This document shows positions 52,101 through 62,510 of a stretch of 64,000 nt of DNA, piece by piece. Source of the stretch: Hydractinia symbiolongicarpus (lineage: Eukaryota; Cnidaria; Hydrozoa; Anthoathecata; Hydractiniidae); contig NC_079883.1 of the NCBI RefSeq assembly GCF_029227915.1, positions 558,001 to 622,000 on the forward strand. Reading direction: 5' to 3'. Made by a program: the position numbers and the translations under genes. The notes beneath the pieces are model-generated. The model saw nothing but the letters and a program-made list of their open reading frames with translations, searched no databases and was not told the origin of the DNA. Numbering within the stretch: the stretch's first letter is position 1; each line of letters begins with the position of its first letter.

Positions 52101-53626
52101 AAACCCGCAATTTCCCGTAAATCCCGTTCTTGGCTCGTATAGTCGAGTATATACAAAGAAGGTACCCTGTGAGTAAAGACCTTTCCAGAACGATTTTTTA
52201 TATTATCTTTTCAGCACTAAAACGCATGAGACTTGTAGTTTTCAAAAATGTTTTCATTTTTGATGAGACGCGAAATAAAAGAAGTTTAATCGCCGGCAAA
52301 CGAAAACCTGCGATTTCCCGTAAATCCCGGGCTTGGCCCGTATAGTCGAGTATATACAAAGAAAGTACCCTGTGAGTAAACTCATTTCCAGAACGATTTT
52401 TTAAATTAACTTTTCACCACTAAAACGCATGAGACTTGTAGTCTTTAAAAATGTTTTCATTTTTGATGAGACGCGGAATAAAAGAAGTTTAATCGCCGGC
52501 AAACGAAAACCCGCGATTTCCCGTAAATCCCGGTCTCGGCCCGTATAGTCAAAAGTATACAAAGAAAATACCCAGGGAGTAAACTCATTTCCCGAACGAT
52601 TTTTTAAATTATTTTTTCACCATTAAAACTTATGAGACTCGTAGTTTTCAAAAATGTTTTCATTTTTGATGAGACGCTGAATGAAAGAAGTTTAATCGCC
52701 GGCAAACGAAAACCCGCGATTTCCCGTAAATCCCGGATTCGGCCCGTATAGTCAAAAGTATACAAAGAAAGTACCCTGCGAGTAAACTCATTTCAAGAAC
52801 GATTTTTTAAATTATCTTTTCACCACTAAAACGCACGAGACTTGTAGTTTTCAAAAATGTTTTCATTTTTGATGAGACGCTGAATAAAAGAAGTTTAATC
52901 GCCGGCAAACGAAAACCCGCGAATTCCCGTAAATCCCGGACTCGGCCCGTATAGTCAAAAGTATACAAAGAAAATACCCAGGGAGTAAACTCATTTCCAG
53001 AACGATTTTTTAAATTATCTTTTCACCACTAAAACGCATGACACTTGTAGTTTTCAGGAATGTTTTCATTTTTAATGAGACGCTTAATGAAAGAAGTTTA
53101 ATCGCCGGCAAACGAAAACCCGCGATTTCCCATAAATCCCGGGCTTGGCCCGTATAGTCGAATGTATACAAAGAAAGTACCCTGTGAGTAAACTCATTTC
53201 TCGAACGATTTTTTGAATTATTTTTTCACCACTAAAACGCATGAGACTTGTAGTTTTCAAATATGTTTTCATTTTTGATGAGACGCGAAATAAAAGAAGT
53301 TTAATCGCCGGCAAACGAAAACCCGCGATTTCCCGTAAATCCCGGACTCGGCCCGTATAGTCAAAAGTAGACAAAGAAAGTACCCTGCAAGTAAACTCAT
53401 TTCCAGAACGGTTTTTTAAATTATCTTTTCACCACTAAAACGCACGAGACTTGTAGTTTTTAAAAATGTTTTCATTTTTGATGAGACGCTGAATAAAAGA
53501 AGTTTAATCGCCGGCAAACGAAAACCCGCGAATTCCCGTAAATCCCGGACTCGGCCCGTATAGTCAAATGTATACAAAGAAAATACCCAGGGAGTAAACT
53601 CATTTCCAGAACGATTTTTTAAATTA
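49163..53626. repeat. Tandem 22-monomer unit of domain IV, copy 1 (4464 bp)
   Basis: This aligns with 53627 onwards at an offset of 4464 at the left end and 3856 after the internal trimer. Shared rare markers include GATTTTTTATATTATTTTTCACC, GAACGATATTTTAAATT, GATTTTTTAAGTTATC, GCTGAATAAAAAAAG, ACGCATGGGAC, GAATAGAAG, TAAAGACC, CAGCACTAAAACG, ACTTATGAGACTCG and TTTTTTGAATTA. Confidence 0.87.
49350..50565. repeat. Tandem trimer duplication (2 x 608 bp)
   Basis: ATTTTTACACC, AAAGCAAATACCCAGGAAG, TTTTTTATATTATTTTTC and ACGTATGAGACTCG recur 608 bp apart. The matching site in copy 2 (about 53815-54420) has a single trimer. Confidence 0.87.
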
Positions 53627-56600
53627 TTTTTTCACCACTAAAACGCAAGAGACTTGTAGTTTTTAAAAATGTTTTCATTTTTGATGAGACGCTGAATAAA
53701 AGAAGTTTAATCGCCGGCAAACGAAAACCCGCGATTTCCTGTAAATCCCGGGCTTGGCCCGTATAGTCAAAAGTATACAAAGAAAATACCCAGGTAGTAA
53801 ACTCATTTCCAGAACGATTTTTTAAATTATTTTTACACCACTAAAACGCATGAGACTTGTAGTTTTCAAAAATGTTTTCATTTTTGATGAGACGCTGAAT
53901 AAAAGAAGTTTAATCGCCGGCAAACGAAAACCCGCGATTTCCCGTAAATCCCGGTCTCGGCCCGTATAGTCAAAAGTATACAAAGCAAATACCCAGGAAG
54001 TAAACTCATTTCCCGAACGATTTTTTATATTATTTTTCACCACTAAAACGTATGAGACTCGTAGTTTTCAAAAATGTTTTCATTTTTGATGAGACGCTGA
54101 ATAAAAGAAGTTTAATCGCCGGCAAACGAAAACCCGCAATTTCCTGTAAATCCCGGACTCGGCCCGTATAGTCAAAAGTATACAAAGAAAGTACCCTGCG
54201 AGTAAACTCATTTCAAGAACGATTTTTTAAATTATCTTTTCACCACTAAAACGCATGAGACTTGTAGTTTTCAAAAATGTTTTCATTTTTGATGAGACGC
54301 TGAATAAAAGAAGTTTAATCGCCGGCAAACGAAAACCCGCGAATTCCCGTAAATCCCGGACTCGGCCCGTATAGTCAAAAGTATACAAAGAAAATACCCA
54401 GGGAGTAAACTCATTTCCCGAACGATATTTTAAATTATTTTTTCACCACTAAAACGCATGAGACTTGTAGTTTTCAAAAATGTTTTCATTTTTGATGAGA
54501 CGCTGAATAAAAGAAGTTTAATCGCCGGCAAACGAAAACCCGCGTTTTCCCGTAAATCCCGGACTCGGCCCGTATAGTCAAAAGTATACAAAGAAAATAC
54601 CCAGGGAGTAAACTCATTTCCCGAACGATTTTTTAAATTATTTTTTCACCACTAAAACGCATGAGACTTGTAGTTTTCAAAAATGTTTTCATTTTTGATG
54701 AGACGCTGATTAAAAGAAGTTTAATCGCCGGCAAACGAAAACCCGCGATTTCCCGTAAATCCCGTGCTTGGCCCGTATAGTCGAGTATATACAAAAAAAG
54801 TACCCTGTGAGTAAACGCATTTCCAGAACGATTTTTTAAGTTATCTTTTCACCACTAAAACGCATGAGACTTGTAGTTTTCAAAAATGTTTTCATTTTTG
54901 ATGAGACGCTGAATAAAAGAAGTTTAATCGCCGGCAAACGAAAACCCGCGTTTTCCCGTAAATCCCGGACTCGGCCCGTATAGTCAAAAGTATACAAAGA
55001 AAATACCCAGGAAGTAAACTCATTTCCCGAACGATTTTTTAAATTACTTTTTCACCACTAAAACGCATGAGACTTGTAGTTTTCAAAAATGTTTTCATTT
55101 TTGATAAGACGCTGAATAAAAAAAGTTTAATCGCCGGCAAACGAAAACCCGCAATTTCCCGTAAATCCCGTGCTTGGCCCGTATAGTCAAGTATATACAA
55201 AGAAAGTATCCTGTGAGTAAACTCATTTCCAGAACGATTTTTTAAATTATCTTTTCACCACTAAAACGCATGGGACTTGTAGTTTTCAAAAATGTTTTCA
55301 TTTTTGATGAGACGCTGAATAGAAGAAGTTTAATCGCCGGCAAACGAAAACCCGCCATTTCCCGTAAATCCCGTGCTTCGCCCGTATAGTTGAGTATATA
55401 CAAAGAAAGTACCCTGTCAGTAAACTCATTTCCAGAACGATTTTTTAAATTATCTTTTCACCACTAAAACGCATGAGACTTGTAGTTTTCAAAAATGTTT
55501 TCATTTTTGATGAGACGCGGAATAAAAGAAGTTTAATCGCCGGCAAACGAAAACCCGCGATTTCCCGTAAATCCCGGACTCGGCCCATATAGTCAAAAGT
55601 ATACAAAGAAAGTACCCAGGGAGTAAACTCATTTCCCGAACGATTTTTTAAATTATTTTTTCACCACTAAAACGCAAGAGACTTGTAGTTTTCAAAAATG
55701 TTTTCATTTTTGATGAGACGCTGAATAAAAGAAGTTTAATCGCCGGCAAACGAAAACCCGCGATTTCCTGTAAATCCCGGGTTTGGCCCGTATAGTCAAA
55801 AGTATACAAAGAAAATACCCAGGTAGTAAACTCATTTCCAGAACGATTTTTTAAATTATTTTTACACCACTAAAACGCATGAGACTTGTAGTTTTCAAAA
55901 ATGTTTTCATTTTTGATGAGACGCTGAATAAAAGAAGTTTAATCGCCGGCAAACGAAAACCCGCAATTTCCCGTAAATCCCGTTCTTGGCTCGTATAGTC
56001 GAGTATATACAAAGAAGGTACCCTGTGAGTAAAGACCTTTCCAGAACGATTTTTTATATTATCTTTTCAGCACTAAAACGCATGAGACTTGTAGTTTTCA
56101 AAAATGTTTTCATTTTTGATGAGACGCGAAATAAAAGAAGTTTAATCGCCGGCAAACGAAAACCTGCGATTTCCCGTAAATCCCGGGCTTGGCCCGTATA
56201 GTCGAGTATATACAAAGAAAGTACCCTGTGAGTAAACTCATTTCCAGAACGATTTTTTAAATTAACTTTTCACCACTAAAACGCATGAGACTTGTAGTCT
56301 TTAAAAATGTTTTCATTTTTGATGAGACGCGGAATAAAAGAAGTTTAATCGCCGGCAAACGAAAACCCGCGATTTCCCGTAAATCCCGGTCTCGGCCCGT
56401 ATAGTCAAAAGTATACAAAGAAAATACCCAGGGAGTAAACTCATTTCCCGAACGATTTTTTAAATTATTTTTTCACCATTAAAACTTATGAGACTCGTAG
56501 TTTTCAAAAATGTTTTCATTTTTGATGAGACGCTGAATGAAAGAAGTTTAATCGCCGGCAAACGAAAACCCGCGATTTCCCGTAAATCCCGGATTCGGCC

Positions 56601-57482
56601 CGTATAGTCAAAAGTATACAAAGAAAGTACCCTGCGAGTAAACTCATTTCAAGAACGATTTTTTAAATTATCTTTTCACCACTAAAACGCACGAGACTTG
56701 TAGTTTTCAAAAATGTTTTCATTTTTGATGAGACGCTGAATAAAAGAAGTTTAATCGCCGGCAAACGAAAACCCGCGAATTCCCGTAAATCCCGGACTCG
56801 GCCCGTATAGTCAAAAGTATACAAAGAAAATACCCAGGGAGTAAACTCATTTCCAGAACGATTTTTTAAATTATCTTTTCACCACTAAAACGCATGACAC
56901 TTGTAGTTTTCAGGAATGTTTTCATTTTTAATGAGACGCTTAATGAAAGAAGTTTAATCGCCGGCAAACGAAAACCCGCGATTTCCCATAAATCCCGGGC
57001 TTGGCCCGTATAGTCGAATGTATACAAAGAAAGTACCCTGTGAGTAAACTCATTTCTCGAACGATTTTTTGAATTATTTTTTCACCACTAAAACGCATGA
57101 GACTTGTAGTTTTCAAATATGTTTTCATTTTTGATGAGACGCGAAATAAAAGAAGTTTAATCGCCGGCAAACGAAAACCCGCGATTTCCCGTAAATCCCG
57201 GACTCGGCCCGTATAGTCAAAAGTAGACAAAGAAAGTACCCTGCAAGTAAACTCATTTCCAGAACGGTTTTTTAAATTATCTTTTCACCACTAAAACGCA
57301 CGAGACTTGTAGTTTTTAAAAATGTTTTCATTTTTGATGAGACGCTGAATAAAAGAAGTTTAATCGCCGGCAAACGAAAACCCGCGAATTCCCGTAAATC
57401 CCGGACTCGGCCCGTATAGTCAAATGTATACAAAGAAAATACCCAGGGAGTAAACTCATTTCCAGAACGATTTTTTAAATTA
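53627..57482. repeat. Tandem 19-monomer unit of domain IV, copy 2 (3856 bp)
   Basis: This is the second copy of the preceding unit. It is shorter by 608 bp because it holds one copy of the trimer that is doubled in copy 1. By eye the copies look nearly identical over several kilobases. It parts from copy 1 at about 53627/57483 (TTATTTTTTCACC against TTATCTTTTCACC). Confidence 0.87.
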
Positions 57483-58184
57483 TCTTTTCACCACTAAAAC
57501 GCATGAGACTTGTAGTTTTCAAAAATGTTTTCATTTTTGATGAGACGCCGAATAAAAGATGTTTAATTGCCGGCAAACGAAAACCCGCGATTTCCCGTAA
57601 ATCCTGGACTCGGCCCGTATAGTCAAAAGTATACAAATAAAGTACCCAGGGAGTAAACTCAATTCCCGAACGATTTTTTAAATTATTTTTTCACCACTAA
57701 AACGCATCAGACTTGTAGTTTTCAGGAATGTTTTCATTTTTGATGAGACGTTTAATGAAAGAAGTTTAATCGCCGGCAAACGAAAACCCGCAATTTCCCG
57801 TAAATCCCGTGCTTGGCTCGTATAGTCGAGTATATACAAAGAAGGTACCCTGTGAGTAAAGTCCTTTCCAGAACAATTTTTTATATTATCTTTTCACCAC
57901 TAAAACGCATGACGCTTGTAGTTTTCAAAAATGTTTTCATTTTTGATGAGACGCTGAATAAAAGATGTTTAATCGCCGGCAAACGAAAACCCGCGATTTC
58001 CCGTAAATCCCGGACTCGGCCCGTATAGTCAAAAGTATACAAATAAAGTACCCAGGGAGTAAACTCAATTCCCGAACGATTTTTTAAATTATTTTTTCAC
58101 CACTAAAACGCATCAGACTTGTAGTTTTCAGGAATGTTTTCATTTTTGATGAGACGTTTAATGAAAGAAGTTTAATCGCCGGCA
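57483..58184. repeat. Mixed segment with dimer duplication (2 x 406 bp, running to about 58441)
   Basis: ACAAATAAAG lies at 57632 and 58038, 406 bp apart, each followed by CTCAATTCCC, ACGCATCAGAC, CAGGAATG and the TAAAGTCC / ACGCATGACGC monomer. The doubled dimer runs from about 57630 to 58441. No gene is present. Confidence 0.85.
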
Positions 58185-60417
58185 AACGAAAACCCGCAAT
58201 TTCCCGTAAATCCCGTGCTTGGCTCGTATAGTCGAGTATATACAAAGAAGGTACCCTGTGAGTAAAGTCCTTTCCAGAACAATTTTTTATATTATCTTTT
58301 CACCACTAAAACGCATGACGCTTGTAGTTTTCAAAAATGTTTTCATTTTTGATGAGACGCTGAATAAAAGATGTTTAATCGCCGGCAAACGAAAACCCGC
58401 GATTTCCCGTAAATCCCGGACTCGGCCCGTATAGTCAAAAGTATACTAAGAAAGTACCCAGGGAGTAAACTCATTTCCCGAACGATTTTTTAAATTATTT
58501 TTTCACCACTAAAACGCAAGAGACTTGTAGTTTTCAAAAATGTTTTTATTTTTGATGAGACGCTGAATAAAAGAAGTTTAATCGCCGGCAAACGAAAACC
58601 CGCGATTTCCTGTAAATCCCGGGTTTGGCCCGTATAGTCAAAAGTATACAAAGAAAATACCCAGGTAGTAAACTCATTTCCAGAACGATTTTTTAAATTA
58701 TTTTTACACCACTAAAACGCATGAGACTTGTAGTTTTCAAAAATGTTTTCATTTTTGATGAGACGCTGAATAAAAGAAGTTTAATCGCCGGCAAACGAAA
58801 ACCCGCAATTTCCCGTAAATCCCGTGCTTGGCTCGTATAGTCGAGTATATACAAAGAAGGTACCCTGTGAGTAAAGTCCTTTCCAGAACGATTTTTTATA
58901 TTATCTTTTCAGCACTAAAACGCATGAGACTTGTAGTTTTCAAAAATGTTTTCATTTTTGATGAGACGCGAAATAAAAGAAGTTTAATCGCCGGCAAACG
59001 AAAACCTGCGATTTCCCGTAAATCCCGGGATTGGCCCGTATAGTCAAATGTATACAAAGAAAGTACCCTGTGAGTAAACTCATTTCCCGAACGATTTTTT
59101 AAATTATTTTTTCACCACTAAAACGCATGAGACTTGTAGTTTTCAAAAATGTTTTCATTTTTGATAAGACGCTGAATAAAAAAAGTTTAATCGCCGGCAA
59201 ACGAAAACCCGCAATTTCCCGTAAATCCCGTGCTTGGCCCGTATAGTCGAGTATATACAAAGAAAGTATCCTGTGAGTAAACTCATTTCCAGAACGATTT
59301 TTTAAATTATCTTTTCACCACTAAAACGCATGGGACTTGTAGTTTTCAAAAATGTTTTCATTTTTGATGAGACGCTGAATAGAAGAAGTTTAATCGCCGG
59401 CAAACGAAAACCCGCCATTTCCCGTAAATCCCGTGCTTGGCCCGTATAGTCGAGTATATACAAAGAAAGTACCCTGTCAGTAAACTCATTTCCAGAACGA
59501 TTTTTTAAATTATCTTTTCACCACTAAAACGCACGAGACTTGTAGTTTTCAAAAATGTTTTCATTTTTGATGAGACGCGGAATAAAAGAAGTTTAATCGC
59601 CGGCAAACGAAAAACCGCGATTTCCCGTAAATCCCGGACTCGGCCCATATAGTCAAAAGTATACAAAGAAAGTACCCAGGGAGTAAACTCATTTCCCGAA
59701 CGATTTTTTAAATTATTTTTTCACCACTAAAACGCAAGAGACTTGTAGTTTTCAAAAATGTTTTCATTTTTGATGAGACGCTGAATAAAAGAAGTTTAAT
59801 CGCCGGCAAACGAAAACCAGCGATTTCCTGTAAATCCCGGGTTTGGCCCCTATAGTCAAAAGTATACAAAGAAAATACCCAGGTAGTAAACTCATTTCCA
59901 GAACGATTTTTTAAATTATTTTTACACCACTAAAACGCATGAGACTTGTAGTTTTCAAAAATGTTTTCATTTTTGATGAGACGCTGAATAAAAGAAGTTT
60001 AATCGCCGGCAAACGAAAAACCGCAATTTCCCGTAAATCCCGTGCTTGGCTCGTATAGTCGAGTATATACAAAGAAGGTACCCTGTGAGTAAAGTCCTTT
60101 CCAGAACGATTTTTTATATTATCTTTTCAGCACTAAAACGCATGAGACTTGCAGTTTTCAAAAATGTTTTCATTTTTGATGAGACGCGAAATAAAAGAAG
60201 TTTAATCGCCGGCAAACGAAAACCTGCGATTTCCCGTAAATCCCGGGCTTGGCCCGTATAGTCGAATGTATACAAAGAAAATACCCAGGGAGTAAACTCA
60301 TTTCCAGAACGATTTTTTTAATTATCTTTTCACCACTAAAACGCATGACACTTGTAGTTTTCAAAAATGTTTTCATTTTTGATGAGACGCTGAATAAAAG
60401 ATGTTTAATCGCCGGCA
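58185..60417. repeat. Tandem 11-monomer unit, copy 1 (2233 bp)
   Basis: This aligns with 60418 onwards at an offset of exactly 2233 (11 x 203). Shared rare markers are GTATACTAAG, ATGTTTTTATTTTT, CCCGGGTTTGG, CAGCACTAAAACG, GGGATTGGCCC, GCTGAATAAAAAAAG, ACGCATGGGAC, GAAAAACCGCG and CCCCTATAG. The last monomer (about 60280-60417) is not present in copy 2. Confidence 0.87.
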
Positions 60418-62510
60418 AACGAAAACCCGCAATTTCCCGTAAATCCCGTGCTTGGCTCGTATAGTCGAGTATATACAAAGAAGGTACCCTGTGAGTAAAG
60501 TCCTTTCCAGAACAATTTTTTATATTATCTTTTCACCACTAAAACGCATGACGCTTGTAGTTTTCAAAAATGTTTTCATTTTTGATGAGACGCTGAATAA
60601 AAGATGTTTAATCGCCGGCAAACGAAAACCCGCGATTTCCCGTAAATCCCGGACTCGGCCCGTATAGTCAAAAGTATACTAAGAAAGTACCCAGGGAGTA
60701 AACTCATTTCCCGAACGATTTTTTAAATTATTTTTTCACCACTAAAACGCAAGAGACTTGTAGTTTTCAAAAATGTTTTTATTTTTGATGAGACGCTGAA
60801 TAAAAGAAGTTTAATCGCCGGCAAACGAAAACCCGCGATTTCCTGTAAATCCCGGGTTTGGCCCGTATAGTCAAAAGTATACAAAGAAAATACCCAGGTA
60901 GTAAACTCATTTCCAGAACGATTTTTTAAATTATTTTTACACCACTAAAACGCATGAGACTTGTAGTTTTCAAAAATGTTTTCATTTTTGATGAGACGCT
61001 GAATAAAAGAAGTTTAATCGCCGGCAAACGAAAACCCGCAATTTCCCGTAAATCCCGTGCTTGGCTCGTATAGTCGAGTATATACAAAGAAGGTACCCTG
61101 TGAGTAAAGTCCTTTCCAGAACGATTTTTTATATTATCTTTTCAGCACTAAAACGCATGAGACTTGTAGTTTTCAAAAATGTTTTCATTTTTGATGAGAC
61201 GCGAAATAAAAGAAGTTTAATCGCCGGCAAACGAAAACCTGCGATTTCCCGTAAATCCCGGGATTGGCCCGTATAGTCAAATGTATACAAAGAAAGTACC
61301 CTGTGAGTAAACTCATTTCCCGAACGATTTTTTAAATTATTTTTTCACCACTAAAACGCATGAGACTTGTAGTTTTCAAAAATGTTTTCATTTTTGATAA
61401 GACGCTGAATAAAAAAAGTTTAATCGCCGGCAAACGAAAACCCGCAATTTCCCGTAAATCCCGTGCTTGGCCCGTATAGTCGAGTATATACAAAGAAAGT
61501 ATCCTGTGAGTAAACTCATTTCCAGAACGATTTTTTAAATTATCTTTTCACCACTAAAACGCATGGGACTTGTAGTTTTCAAAAATGTTTTCATTTTTGA
61601 TGAGACGCTGAATAGAAGAAGTTTAATCGCCGGCAAACGAAAACCCGCCATTTCCCGTAAATCCCGTGCTTGGCCCGTATAGTCGAGTATATACAAAGAA
61701 AGTACCCTGTCAGTAAACTCATTTCCAGAACGATTTTTTAAATTATCTTTTCACCACTAAAACGCACGAGACTTGTAGTTTTCAAAAATGTTTTCATTTT
61801 TGATGAGACGCGGAATAAAAGAAGTTTAATCGCCGGCAAACGAAAAACCGCGATTTCCCGTAAATCCCGGACTCGGCCCATATAGTCAAAAGTATACAAA
61901 GAAAGTACCCAGGGAGTAAACTCATTTCCCGAACGATTTTTTAAATTATTTTTTCACCACTAAAACGCAAGAGACTTGTAGTTTTCAAAAATGTTTTCAT
62001 TTTTGATGAGACGCTGAATAAAAGAAGTTTAATCGCCGGCAAACGAAAACCAGCGATTTCCTGTAAATCCCGGGTTTGGCCCCTATAGTCAAAAGTATAC
62101 AAAGAAAATACCCAGGTAGTAAACTCATTTCCAGAACGATTTTTTAAATTATTTTTACACCACTAAAACGCATGAGACTTGTAGTTTTCAAAAATGTTTT
62201 CATTTTTGATGAGACGCTGAATAAAAGAAGTTTAATCGCCGGCAAACGAAAAACCGCAATTTCCCGTAAATCCCGTGCTTGGCTCGTATAGTCGAGTATA
62301 TACAAAGAAGGTACCCTGTGAGTAAAGTCCTTTCCAGAACGATTTTTTATATTATCTTTTCAGCACTAAAACGCATGAGACTTGTAGTTTTCAAAAATGT
62401 TTTCATTTTTGATGAGACGTGAAATAAAAGAAGTTTAATCGCCGGCAAACGAAAACCTGCGATTTCCCGTAAATCCCGAGCTTGGCCCGTATAGTCAAAT
62501 GTATACAAAG
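60418..62510. repeat. Tandem 11-monomer unit, copy 2 (about 2093 bp aligned)
   Basis: This is the second copy, parting near 62510 where copy 1 has AAAATACCCAGGG and this one AAAGTACCCTGTG. Visible differences are TTGTAG against TTGCAG near 60151, and GACGTGAAATAAAAG near 62417 against GACGCGAAATAAAAG. Confidence 0.86.
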
